A DNA stretch of 64,000 nt, taken from the NCBI RefSeq assembly GCF_963678635.1, contig NC_087065.1:11555579-11619578 (forward strand). Reading direction: 5' to 3'. This document shows, in pieces, positions 53,626-64,000 of this stretch (its first letter is position 1; each line of letters begins with the position of its first letter). Below the pieces are notes generated by a model. It was given only the letters and a program-made list of their open reading frames with translations, was not told the origin of the DNA and did not search any database. Source of the DNA: Symsagittifera roscoffensis. Its lineage: Eukaryota > Xenacoelomorpha > Acoela > Convolutidae. Made by a program: the position numbers and the translations under genes.

Positions 53626-55164
53626 ATGCCCGGACTTCAGCACGTTGTTCTTCTTGATAAAATTGATTTGTCAGCGAGAGATATTTTGGCCCAAAATGGC
53701 ATCAAAGCTGACGTGTTAGAAAAGTTTTCGGAAATACCAGCTGAAACATTGCAGTCATTGGATGGATTAATAGTTCGATCTGCAACAAAAGTCACTGCTG
53801 AGGTGATTTCGAAATGTCCGGGTTTGAAAATCATTGGTCGAGCGGGAACAGGGGTAGATAACATCGATGTTGGTGAAGCTACGAATCGCGGAATAATTGT
53901 CATGAATACTCCAGGTGGAAATACTATCAGTGCTGCAGAGCATACATGTTTCATGGTAGTGGCTCTAGCCAGAAACGCAGCTAACAATAATGCTATCATG
54001 AAGAGCCACAAATGGAGTAAAGGAGCAGGACAAGAGCTAATGGGCAAAACGTTGGGTATAATTGGACTGGGTCGAATCGGCCTCGAAGTTGCTAGTCGAA
54101 TGCAAGCATTCGGAATGAAAACTGTTGGGTTCGATCCCATAGTTGCCCCAGAATCGGTAGCGCCGCTCAATGTACAGTGGATGACCTTAGATGAACTCTG
54201 GCCTATTTGTGACTACATAACAGTTCACACTCCTCTGATCCCACAAACTAAGGATCTCGTTTGCTCTAAGACTTTAGCGTTGTGCAAAAAAGGAGTTAAG
54301 ATTATCAATGTTGCAAGAGGAGGAATTGTAAGTGAAACCGATCTCTTGGAAAACCTTAATTCTGGCCAATGTGGTGGAGCTGGTCTAGATGTATTCATAG
54401 ACGAACCGGTGAAAGATTGGACCTTAGTTGACCATCCTAACGTAGTGGCTACAGCTCATCTCGGAGCTAGCACTAAAGAAGGACAGCTTAAATGTGGACA
54501 AGAAATAGCCAACCAGTTTGTTGATTTTGCAACCAATGCGTCGTCCATAAACGGAGTAATCAATTCACCGGCTCTGATAGCTTCATTTTCAACTGAAAAT
54601 GCTCCATGGCTCAGATTAGCAACGTCACTTGCTCAACTTCTCTCAGCTAGCACATCAGAAACGTTAGTAGGAGACTGGAAAGTAGAAATAACTGGAACTG
54701 AGTACCCTGGAAACTTGAAAAGGTTTATCCTAACGGCAGTTGCGGCTGGCGTTTTAAAGAAAGTGGAATCGAATGCAAATCTGATAAATAGTTCAGGACT
54801 GGCGGAGAAACATGGCCTTAAATTGTCCTTCGCCGAGGATCTAACTCAGGGTGATGTTCAGCCTCAGCTGAAAATAACTGCTTTTGGAAAGTCAATCTCA
54901 GGTGTCGTGATGAACTCCAAACCGTATTTGAAAACAATCAATGACGCAGTTTTTACGGAACTGTTTGACTTGGAAGTTAGTTCCGGTAGATTATTTGCCG
55001 GAACTCTGAATACATCTGATGTAGCTAGTGTGTTGACCAGTCTGCAAAAAATTGGGCTGCAAAGAATGAATCTTGCGACAGTCGGGGAAAAATCAACGCT
55101 TGTTGGTGTTTCCCAAAAATCTGATGATAGTTTGAATAAATTTGGTATATTTTTTGCTGCTTAA
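53626..55164 (+). CDS. PHGDH: D-3-phosphoglycerate dehydrogenase
   Basis: Catalyses the first committed step of serine synthesis, oxidising 3-phosphoglycerate to 3-phosphohydroxypyruvate with NAD+, in the cytosol. 512 residues in one exon, close to animal PHGDH (~530). Visible: RSATKVTAEVI and GRAGTGVDNID in the substrate-binding domain, the NAD-binding GLGRIG loop (~147), and catalytic Arg ~231 (NVARGG), Glu ~260 (DEPV) and His ~278 (HLGAST). The C-terminal regulatory region (~300-512) is more diverged. The ATG at 53626 is chosen over the in-frame GTG at 53617 because the splice acceptor ends there and MPGLQHVVLLDK fits the family start. It lies 0.9 kb from the young LTR element. Confidence 0.95.
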   Translation: MPGLQHVVLLDKIDLSARDILAQNGIKADVLEKFSEIPAETLQSLDGLIVRSATKVTAEVISKCPGLKIIGRAGTGVDNIDVGEATNRGIIVMNTPGGNTISAAEHTCFMVVALARNAANNNAIMKSHKWSKGAGQELMGKTLGIIGLGRIGLEVASRMQAFGMKTVGFDPIVAPESVAPLNVQWMTLDELWPICDYITVHTPLIPQTKDLVCSKTLALCKKGVKIINVARGGIVSETDLLENLNSGQCGGAGLDVFIDEPVKDWTLVDHPNVVATAHLGASTKEGQLKCGQEIANQFVDFATNASSINGVINSPALIASFSTENAPWLRLATSLAQLLSASTSETLVGDWKVEITGTEYPGNLKRFILTAVAAGVLKKVESNANLINSSGLAEKHGLKLSFAEDLTQGDVQPQLKITAFGKSISGVVMNSKPYLKTINDAVFTELFDLEVSSGRLFAGTLNTSDVASVLTSLQKIGLQRMNLATVGEKSTLVGVSQKSDDSLNKFGIFFAA

Positions 55165-57715
55165 ATGAATTGTTTTGTATACTAATTGGATCATGTAATT
55201 TGGATTTAATATATGAATTTCACCCATTGGTAAAAGCTAAAAACGATACAATTTGCAGTATAATTCATAAAATTTAAAGCTGACTTTTGAAAGCGGTTTA
55301 AATAGGAAAACGAGTGGTTGCAAATAGAAAACAAGGCTAGCCGGTTACTGCGCAATTAGCTCATAATGTTTCGAACATACTTTTAAAATATTATTTAAAT
55401 TAGGGTCGTTTTTTTCTGAACGAAAATCTAGAACTTAGGAATATTCGACAGTCATGGTAATTGGGCAAATTAGACAACAGTTTTTGCTGAAAAACTACTA
55501 GAAAAACAACAACAAAAATTTCTCAAAAAATATTTTCAGAAACTTCTGCAAGAGTTTTGTACGTTTTTGACTCCCAAAATGGCGCTAAAAACTCCGAAAA
55601 CTAAGTTTACTTGAGTTAAACTGAGTTTTCAAGGCTATGTAAGCTATATTAAGCCTGCTCGCTCGAAATTAGCCGGAAAATTAAATGAAGTTAACTTTTT
55701 CTCGAACCTGGTAAAACTTATATTTGAAAATTTTAAATGTAAATGTTTTAAATTTCGACGGAAAGGTTTTAAAATTATATATCCGATGATATATCAACCA
55801 AGTCGGATGATTTTTTGTGGTACCTGATTTTGCGTTGAAAAAAAACGAAAACAGACAAATACAAAGTTCCTCCCCATTTTCAATGGTCGGAAGAACAAGC
55901 ACTTGTCCGCGAGTGATTACACATTTGTCAGCTTTAAGTTCAGGATATTGCAACTGGGTACTTGACTTTTTCCCCCGTTGAAAACCTCCTTCCCAGACTT
56001 CATCTCTACCTTTATAGCATAGTTACAGCTTGGCATTACAAAAGTCTTCGTAGCTTGACATGACAATAGACCTGGGTTTGATTCAGGTCAGGAGACAAAC
56101 TTTTTTAAAACTGAGTATTGGAAAAAATTAATAGTCGCACTTAAGTTTTCTGCTGATTTCTTGAATTTATTCCTGTGTTTTTAACTTTAACAGCTGTTAT
56201 CTGTTACAATCACATTTTTCCTTGAAAAAGTGTTTATTTGGCCCAAATTGATTTGGTTTATGTCATATCGACTTAATTTTGATTACTGCATATTTCTGCG
56301 TTTCAGGCCCTGACACGCACAAATATATAGTTAGCGAATATTCCCCTATCGTACTTTCGCTAAATTAATAACTTATTGCGTTATTCGCAGGGCAACAAAG
56401 TTTTACTAAGTGTTAGTTCCTCGGGAAGTCGGAGTTTGTTTTGCTCAAAATTGCTTCGTTGACAATTTTTTCTTCAGCTAAAGTTTTGACGGTTTAGTTA
56501 CCACTTAATAAATTTTGTCTGCAAGCGTTATCAAATCAGGGTATAGACTTTTTTCAGGCAAACAATTTATTTAATAGAATCAGTTGAATCATTTAATAGT
56601 CTGGCTTATAATAAATCATAATTTCGTGAAATCTCTGGCACAGATGTAGACGTAACGAATACGCCTGAGACGGCAAAGGTCCTAGGATCGAATCTGATCA
56701 GCATTTGTTTTATTTAGAAAAAAATTATTCAAAATTTATTTCAAAAAAGTTGACTTATAGTTTGTCTGCTTATTTTTTTTCGGCTGTTACCACATCACGG
56801 ATTTTATTTGTGCTTTAAGCAATTTTTACCGTATTTGAAAGGGTTTTTGATTTTTTTGTTTTTTAAATCTGTTTTTTTTTGTTAAATTTTCGCTTTTTTT
56901 GTTTTTTTTTTCGGTGAAGAGACAATGTGAAGAGAAGATTTCTTTGTTTGTTTTGGGAGGGGGCATACCCGATACATATTAATTTTACATATTAAATGTT
57001 ACATTAAATTTCAAAATTTACAAACGTTTTTCATGACAACAATTATGTGATCGTTTCAAGGGAAACTTACCCAATTTTTGTCAGCTTAGTTGCCGCTTGA
57101 TAAATGTTTCTTAATATTTATACAATGCCGGTGATGTTGTTTTTGAGTGTTTTTTTTCTAATTGAAAATCATTCCAGACAAGTTTTCGAAAGTTAAGTTT
57201 TTTTTGAATTGTTTTATAATTTTTTTTTACTTAGTGGTTTTACTTTTCTGACTGCTAGCTTGCTATGCTCCACTTCGCCTCTGTGTTTTTATTGCTTGCG
57301 ATTGTGTTTCTCGTCATAATTTTTTTCGAATTAGGCTTTCGTCTCAATTTCTGCCATCTCATTTTCCGTCATGTTTCGCGAAGAACTGCTCCGCCTATTT
57401 GTGTATTATTTTACCACTGAATAGGGTTAAAAACAAAAGAACATTCGCTCTCCTACCAGCTTTCCTCGAGGTGCGTGGAATCTTAAAGAAGTAAAAAAAA
57501 CCTGAGTCATATTTTTTCCCACTTTGTCTTGTCGGAAATTCGATATCAAGCTCCTGCTGTTCTTTAACCATATTAGTTTTATAATGTAACGAATAAAGAA
57601 TAAGGAACGTGAAAATTAAAGAAGGTTGTACATAAATTTTTTTTTCGTACTTCGACGAATTCAGAGAAATTTTGACATTCATTACTTAACACCGTGTTAC
57701 GTAATTGCCGTGAAA
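55165..57715. other. Intergenic, no gene seen
   Basis: 2.5 kb of AT-rich sequence with many T-runs. Two tracts resemble the B box of a tRNA-type promoter (GGGTTTGATTCAGG near 56070; AGGATCGAATCTG near 56690), but no tRNA fold was found. Confidence 0.6.
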
Positions 57716-57747
57716 CTTTTTTTAAATTGAATAATTTAGTATGCTTG

Positions 57748-57905
57748 AAAGCAGGGGCGGATTTAGGGGGGTTTGATGGGGGCGGTGGGGTCGGACGCCC
57801 TTTCAGGGATTCGACCCGAAGGGTCCCGCCTTTGGAACTTTTTAAGAAATCCAATTTTGGCCGACCGACCCTAAAATTTTTCTAAAGGCGCCTTTGGCTT
57901 TTTTT
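57748..57905. repeat. G-rich repeat fragment (unclassified)
   Basis: GGGGCGGATTTAGGGGGG with a following GTCGGACGCCC tract stands out sharply from AT-rich surroundings and looks like the edge of an interspersed repeat. No second copy in the window. Confidence 0.4.
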
Positions 57906-58054
57906 CTTAAAAAACGCGATTTTTTTGTTAAAATTTTCCAAAAAGTGCCTAAGAACGGCTTTTTTGACCTGTTTTTCAAAAAGTTGCCTGCTGCGCAGAA
58001 AATTTGCCCAAAATAGCGTCTTTTTAGTGCTTTAGGAGAGCTCGGGAATTCAAT

Positions 58055-58996
58055 TTGATCGACCTAAAAAAAGCTCGTCAAAATTTCCGAAAATTTTTGA
58101 TTACACAGCAATCTTCTCGAACCCAACTTGCAAATAAGAGCTCATTGGTTGCATACTTGGATTTCTTGAGAAATCTATATACATTGAACACTTCTGTCGT
58201 TACACTACACCGCACCAACATGGACTTGTCAAAAACATCTGTTCTGACGAATATGTTGTCATTTCTGTAGAAGATACACGAAGCACAGGACAGCGACCCA
58301 AACTCAGAAGTTGTTGCGTTTTACACCGATTTTTCGAAAGCGTTCGACAAAGTACCTCACCTCGAACTGGTGAAAAAACTTGCAAAAATAGGAGTAGAAG
58401 GCTGTGCTTGAAATCATAATAGATTACCTAAACAGAGAACATTTCGTCAGAGTGGACAATACGAGTTCTAGATGTTACCAGCGGGGTACCTCAAGGGTAC
58501 TCTTGGGATCCATTTTGTTTTGTATTTTCATTAACGACCTGCCTGATGTCCTGAAATTCTCTGATCCTTTCATCTTTGCAGACGAATTCAAATTTTTAGC
58601 TGTTGGGAAGAAATTCTGGCAAGTAAAGGGTGACCTACAGGGTGATCAAGTTAAAAGTCTCTTGAACGTTATCAAAAAAAGGTTGCCAGATGGATAACAG
58701 GTATCACGGGATCGTACTATGGAAATCAGTTACGGCTTCTGAATATTCTGCCATTTCCAATTTTCATTCAAATGAGTGGTATTTTGTTCCTCGTAAAGGT
58801 TATGACCAAAGACAACGAGATTATTAGTTTACCTGAGCGTCAAGACCCCCAAAGAAGAATCACGGAAGTGTTCAAACATTACAAGACGAGGACTGAAAAG
58901 GCTAGAGGTGAATTTGTCTTCAGAACTTGCAGGCTTGTGAATCGAATCAAGAAATACATCGACATCAGCAAACCTATCGAAATAAAAATAGATTGA
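58055..58996 (+). pseudogene. LINE reverse transcriptase remnant
   Basis: Jockey/CR1-like RT motifs on the + strand: VAFYTDFSKAFDKVPHLELV (motif A), GSILFCIFINDLPDVL (motif B region) and FADEFKFLAVGKK in place of the catalytic FADD. A stop at 58268, frameshifts near 58405 and 58470, and a deletion near 58670 join the palm to the C-terminal tail (NILPFPIFIQM, LVKVMTKDNEI). No endonuclease precedes it. Dead fragment. Confidence 0.8.
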
Positions 58997-59537
58997 TCAA
59001 ATTCATGTGGAAATTTGTTGACGAACGATTCTCAAAAACAAATGTCTGCACGTGGCAACTCGCTCGCGATTGCAACAGATGCAGAAATATTTGAACTTTA
59101 TTTTAATATTTTACAACTGGGACCATGCGCCCATCAGCTAGCTGTAAATCTTCAACAGCAACAACAATAGCATTGACAATATAAGAGCATATGTTATATC
59201 GGTTTTTTAGTGGCTAGTGTTTACTGGCTATTAAACGACCATGCCGCAGATGCGAGAATGTGAGGCTATGAATCTCGTTTTCTGGTTTGAAATTTTATTT
59301 TTCAAGGCTGATACTGCAGTTTCTTTCCTTATTTTTGTTTTTTCTTTCTTATTTTTCTTACTTGTTTTTGCGTATTGCAGATTCGTCTCTGTATTTGAGT
59401 TTGTTTGTAGGATGTACGTGATATGCTCCGACCACAGAAGGCGAAGAGGAACTTTGGCTTCGAATGTTTTTAGTAACCGAAAATCAGGTATATTTTATTA
59501 AGTCAGAAGGGGTTGAGTAGTATATGATATGAAAGCG
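58997..59537. other. Intergenic, no gene seen
   Basis: AT-rich. A hydrophobic 86-codon open frame at 59241 has no recognisable features and is probably chance. Confidence 0.5.
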
Positions 59538-59850
59538 CGGATCAACCGTACAATCTCCCCACCCTATGTGACCAACCGTAGAATCCCCCCAGCCACGTAC
59601 TAAGATTGAAAATTAATTCTGTATAATGTATGCATATCAAACAAACGCGCACCGAAAATTGGTTGTCACATTTTTTTTGTGGTATTGTTTTTGAATGCTG
59701 TTAATAACCTAAACTAACGTATTTATAATCAATTTTCTCTAAATAAACTTATTTTTCTATAAATCTAAGGTATACTCAAAGTTATTTCCTGAAAAATCCA
59801 CATTTTCTCCCCCTAAATCAATTTAGGGGGGAAATTGTAGGGTTGATCCG
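59538..59850. mobile_element. MITE-like element with terminal inverted repeats
   Basis: Left end CGGATCAACCGTACAATC and right end, read in reverse complement, CGGATCAACCCTACAATT; the identity continues into a C-rich tract (TCCCC). Length ~313 bp, AT-rich interior, no coding capacity. AAAGC occurs next to both ends (59532-59536 and 59851-59855), off by one base on the left, a possible target duplication. Confidence 0.7.
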
Positions 59851-60200
59851 AAAGCACTTCTAGTCATGATTTGAGTTTGCATAAATATTTCTAAAAAGTA
59901 TTTCAGTGTCGAGAAAAACATCGTGTCAATTTTTTAAAGCCAAAGGTGAAATTGGATCTAGTTCGATTTTTTTCAGCCGAAAGTAAACCGAAAGTTTTAC
60001 TCTTTGCCTGTACGATAGCAACATGAATTTAGATCGATTGGAAAGTTATGTTAATTTTTAATGTAATTTCTTAGCTCCCTCGGAATGAGTATCGTAGTCT
60101 ACTTTATATTATTCGATAGTTTCGTTTCGTTTTAGGATTTGTAATGTAGATAGCTAACAGAGACTTACAGGTGATCTAGAGTATCTTAGAACTCAAAACG
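59851..60200. other. Upstream region of SCYL3
   Basis: 350 bp, AT-rich. Splice-acceptor-like tracts (TTCGTTTTAG ending at 60135, GACTTACAG ending at 60170) precede the start codon, so a 5' UTR intron or trans-splicing is plausible. Confidence 0.5.
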
Positions 60201-62429
60201 ATGGGGACATCAGACTCGTCCCTTCTGAAGGCTCATTTTGATGGATTGCATCCAGTCGAAACAACACAGAGTCATGCGTACGTAATTCAGAGGGCCAAGC
60301 CCAAGCTCACGGAACATTCTAGAAAGAATTCGGTCCTCATCTTCTCAGGGGACAAACACTTAATGGAGAACTTGAAGCATTTCTCTCGAACAATAAAACA
60401 CCCAAGTCTTCTTTATTACACGGAAGCATATTCTGTAGATTCGTCTCTAACAACACACATAGTTTTCGAGAACGCGATACCCTTAGTACAGTGCCTTAAA
60501 GACATGACCGCCCAAGAGTTAGTGCATGGAATGCATAATGTAACAAATGCACTTATGTTCATCCACGATAAATGTCTCTGTAGTTACAATAATGTGCTTA
60601 TGTCATCAATATTTGTAGCCGACAGTGGAGAGTGGAAATTGGGATGTTTAGAAAATATGTCGAAATTCACAAACTCTTCTTGGCAAGTGTTCGCCCAGAA
60701 TAAAATTCCTTCGCATCTGTTGCCTCCCGAAGATAGCTGCGAAGCGGCGGTGCCCGCGGCTTTTGGCTACACCCGAGATATATACATGCTAGGTCATCTG
60801 TTTAAAAACGATATTTTGAACGTCAATAATTATTCAAGACATAACAAACTAAGTCTAGATTCTAGCTTAACTGATTTTGTGAGTTATACTACCAGGCATA
60901 TGTTAAATCAAGATTATAAATTGAGGCCTAAATGTGTTCATATATTGAAACAACCCGTATTCAACAGTTACTACAGTTTGATAGTAAATTTTTTCCACAA
61001 TTTCCTAACAAAAAGCGAAGAAGAAAAAACACAGTTCTTGCAAACATTGCGTGAAAAAATAACAACCCTGGATTCTAAATTGGTAGTGGCTAGAATCCTG
61101 CCGTTGCTGTTGGATGATTGGGTAATATATGAGACGACTGCTCAAAGAGTAATTGCAGACATTTTGAACCCAGCAGTTTCGATCAGAAGTCCCTAATCAG
61201 AGCGAGGGTTCCTCAGTGAGAGCCTGTACAAAGAACACGTCGTGCCTCAGTTTCTCAAACTGCTTCAGAGTAGAAGCATTGACACTAGACTTCTTCTGTT
61301 ATCTCAACTCAAACCAATTTTACCCTACATTCCTAAAAAGGAAATTTCGAAGCTGTTGCTGCCGAAGTTACTTGCAGGTCTCCGAGACACGAATGATGAT
61401 ATAGTCTCGTTGACGTTTCACTGTCTGGGAGATTTAGTGCCTTATTTGGGCAGTAACAGAGTAGTAGGCGGCTCGCGACGGGTGGTGTTTGTGGAAACGA
61501 GACCTCGTAGCCAATCAGTGAGCTCCATTTCGAATGTGGACAGTTCTTATTGTGCTGAAGATGAAGAGAACGAATCGGACTCGGATATTGAATCGTCGAG
61601 CGAAGTTTCTTTGTCCAGTTTTCACGACTCACAATCAAGAATTTCTGCCGGTAGGGAAGCTAGAAAAGGCAAACAAGGATTTAAAAGGTATAATAACGCA
61701 GAGGATAATCCAAAGCCAATCATAAAAAGTTATCCGAAACCTATCAAAAAGCCACTTTCAGAACTCGCTGATAAATTGGATCCAATTTCAGAAAAGACTG
61801 AAGATTTCACTCCGAAGTCGATTCTTAAAACTTCTGCCAGCAAACAGAGAGAAGAAAAAGGAAGCAATACAGCTTTAGTTCAGAAAACCGACGATACGAG
61901 TAACCTAGATACGTTGAGCGAATCTGAACTAAAAATCATTCAGAAGTTTACAGCAACAGGAAATATATCAGGTTCTCCTGATGGCAGTAACAGACATCAT
62001 AAAAAAGCGTCTCCACAAAATTTTGATGCAAATATCGGGTTGAGCCAATCAATTGAACCCGAAATGTTTCCAGAATATGCAGGGAAGTTTAACCGAGTGA
62101 AGCCTTCGCTGAGCGACGAGAACGAACCAAGTTCAGACGAAGTTGTTTCGAGTTATGAGAATGAACGGTATTTGGAACAAAGTAGTATGCGTAGTGGTGG
62201 CGATTCAAGTAGCACGGGGAGTCTTAGGGAGAACCGCTTAAGTTTCACTGACGGAAATCAGATGATAAATAGAAAAACTCAACAATTCGGATCCGAACTC
62301 GAAAATAGTAAAACTACTGACTTGGAATTTGGAGCTGAACGTCAAGCTGGTGTAAATGAAGATACTCCGAGAAGTGTGGAGGCTTCCGGTGAAAATGGCT
62401 GGGATGATCTAGATTGGAACTCAGACTAA
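60201..62429 (+). CDS. SCYL3: SCYL3-type pseudokinase (ezrin-associated), with an in-frame TAA
   Basis: SCY1-like pseudokinases scaffold membrane traffic and cytoskeletal proteins; SCYL3 binds ezrin. 743 codons, matching the family length (~740). The N-terminus MGTSDSS fits the SCYL3 myristoylation signal. Pseudokinase ~1-260: NNVLMSSIFVADSGEWKLG replaces the catalytic loop and DFG. HEAT-like repeats ~265-410 include LLAGLRDTNDDIVSLTFH and VVGGSRRVV. The C-terminal half is acidic and Ser-rich, ending WDDLDWNSD, as in the family. A TAA at 61194-61196 interrupts the frame, which continues unchanged with SERGFLSESLYKEH. Either a very short intron covers it (27 or 54 nt options with GT/AG ends keep frame) or the allele is broken. 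AATAAA at 62508. Confidence 0.85.
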
Positions 62430-62507
62430 TTTTTATACTGATGACTTTAAATAGAATTTCCCGGAAGCAAAAAAAAAGAAAGACTGAACCCACGTTTGTT
62501 GGTTTGA

Positions 62508-62513
62508 AATAAA
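62508..62513 (+). terminator. Polyadenylation signal of SCYL3
   Basis: AATAAA 79 nt after the SCYL3 stop codon. Confidence 0.6.
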
Positions 62514-62706
62514 AAAGTAAATGTGGAACTAAGTTAATTGATCTATCTGTATAGTTTAGTAAAACCTGCAGTGTAGTTTAACTTGTATTTCAAAACGATT
62601 AATTCAAATTTCTTCGAATGAATACTTGTCTTGGAATAAAAATCTGAGTGCTCACTCGGGTATCCACAGCATAAATGGAGCAACCGTTGTATTTTTTTTA
62701 AAGAAC

Positions 62707-62943
62707 TTAAGCTAAGTAAAATAATTTCTGCTGCTCGATCTCTAAGCGTTTTTCGATATCAGCCGGATCGGGGAAGTGGCAGTGATCTTTAACGATCTCA
62801 ACGGAGTCTTCTTTTGAACGCACACGTGCAGCTGCTTTGTGCACAGCTCCAGGAAAGAAAGTTATCTGACAGTGTTCGGTGTAGACACCAGCGTCAGCAT
62901 AGTGTGTTATTACTAACCTTCTTTTTTCTAGCCTAACTCGCAA
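62707..62943 (-). CDS. FLYWCH-like zinc finger exon (partial)
   Basis: 78-codon - strand frame whose middle, AAARVRSKEDSVEIVKDHCH followed by FPDPADIEKR, matches the second half of FLYWCH fingers, which typically read CxARxxT...HNHxPDP. The HxH ligand pair is present as HCH; the Cys expected before ARV is Ala. The N-terminal FLY and WxC part is not in frame upstream, so this is likely a last exon: TCTTTCCTGGAG in element sense before GAVHK gives a possible acceptor. FLYWCH fingers are DNA- or protein-binding and also occur in transposon-derived genes, so it could be a pseudogene. Confidence 0.5.
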   Translation of the reverse strand: MRVRLEKRRLVITHYADAGVYTEHCQITFFPGAVHKAAARVRSKEDSVEIVKDHCHFPDPADIEKRLEIEQQKLFYLA

Positions 62944-64000
62944 ATAAAAGTGTTCATTAAAAGTGTTTACTTATTTTGAAATTTCACTGTAGCATTGGAA
63001 ATTGCATAGCATCTGTTCTTTGTTTTATTTGTGACTATTGTTTAATCTTCTATCTATATACTAAGAAGCTTCCATGGCTGAGTGGTTACTGTGTGTCATT
63101 CTCAGACGTAGCCGAATTTTTAGTAAATCGATGCTTATTTAAACTTTTTTTATTGTATTTTTTAAAGAAGCTGCATTTTGTCGTGTTCTCGCTAGTGTTT
63201 GCAAAGCGAAGCTTCGCCTCGGTGTTAATTTATGCATACCCTTCAAATATCAGTAACTCAAAATTTTGGTTTGTAAATATAAGTTCAATTTATGGTAAGC
63301 GAATAGTGTTCGATTGAGTGGTGCTAAGGGTTCGCAAATGAAACAATTTGAGCAACCTGTAAGTGTTTGACTGAAATAAACAAAGAGTCATTTTTAATTG
63401 TCTTAACTTGTAGGTTTCGTGGATCATTGTTTTTAATAGGTGGACGCTGCTGTTGTCTAGGTTGTTCTATATTCTCTGCTATATATTTTTTTATCATCCG
63501 GATTAAGTAGAACCAAAATTTTTTTAAATCCGTGCGTAATTTTTGTTTCTCAGTTTCTGGAAAAAATTATCACCTCAATCAATTGGATCTTTTGTATGTG
63601 ATTAATTTTTTTGTACTGTCGATATGATTTTTTGGACTATTTTGTACTGGACTATTTCTACGGAGCTGTTCAACTGCTCGTGGAGCCTCTGCTAAGACCA
63701 CTTAGTCGACAACTAGATTCTTTTTCTCAATTCACATTTTGAATCTGAGCAATAGCCAGCTGTGTTATTAAAACGAGTTTTCCGATCACAGTTACCATAA
63801 AAAGTTTTCTTTTTAAATTGTTTTTCCAAGTTCTAAGTTCTTTTGTAAGTTTTAAAATTAAATGACATATTCAGAGGTTGCATTATGCCTTTACAGCATG
63901 TTAGTTGTAAAGGTATACCCTATCAATACATATGGTAGGGATAAATTTGTCCCCCTGTTTGTCCCATTGTGTTCACAACAGTAGAGGACAAATCTCAAAC
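62944..64000. other. Right end of window, no gene seen
   Basis: About 1 kb of AT-rich DNA. An open frame at 62976-63317 is hydrophobic, with no recognisable domain, and is probably chance. Confidence 0.5.

Noticed and set aside
56040-56110. tRNA-like B-box tract (also near 56690)
   Set aside because: No acceptor stem or A box at the right distance; possibly an old SINE scrap but not supportable.
59241-59501. 86-codon hydrophobic frame
   Set aside because: T-rich sequence gives Phe/Leu/Val runs by chance; no homology or gene context.

Overview
The window reads as invertebrate animal nuclear DNA. Two ordinary animal genes are present on the + strand: phosphoglycerate dehydrogenase (PHGDH, 53626-55164) and a SCYL3-type pseudokinase (60201-62429). 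Each has an essentially uninterrupted coding region with a plausible splice acceptor just before the start codon. A partial FLYWCH-like exon lies on the - strand near the right end. Nothing seen pins down the lineage more closely. About 80% of the window is transposable elements and their debris.

Left part (1-11.4 kb): about four tandem copies of a 2.2-2.7 kb higher-order repeat. Each unit combines degenerate ~150-165 bp satellite monomers, a piece of a Penelope-like element (PLE; RT tail, linker and GIY-YIG on the - strand) and a solo LTR inserted inside that PLE piece. A solo LTR of a second LTR type (36-945) interrupts the leftmost unit. The array ends in a PLE reverse-transcriptase fragment and an LTR fragment.

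Middle (11.4-29.8 kb): a decayed + strand Ty3/Gypsy-like element (11458-25482) with a left LTR, primer site, long leader with a 25-bp minisatellite, a broken gag-pol-macro ORF1, and an ORF2 that has lost most of its interior. It is followed on the - strand by a PLE whose RT holds a PHD finger, split by another solo LTR, then by a truncated LINE and other retroelement debris.

Right-middle (29.8-52.7 kb): a young - strand LTR element of about 22.9 kb. Its two 884-bp LTRs differ at one position that I could find. It carries two open giant ORFs. ORF1 (2935 aa) runs gag, two zinc knuckles, protease, RT, RNase H, integrase, macro-like domain. ORF2 (2959 aa) sits in the env position and carries an SGNH/GDSL-type esterase domain followed by what looks like a degenerate second copy; most of the rest of ORF2 is unrecognised. 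The decayed element at 11-25 kb has the same architecture, so the two-ORF layout is a family trait. This family is the best candidate here for an undescribed system.

Right part (52.7-64 kb): host genes separated by AT-rich intergenic DNA holding a LINE RT remnant and a ~313-bp MITE-like element. The SCYL3 reading frame is broken by a single in-frame TAA with the same frame continuing on both sides.
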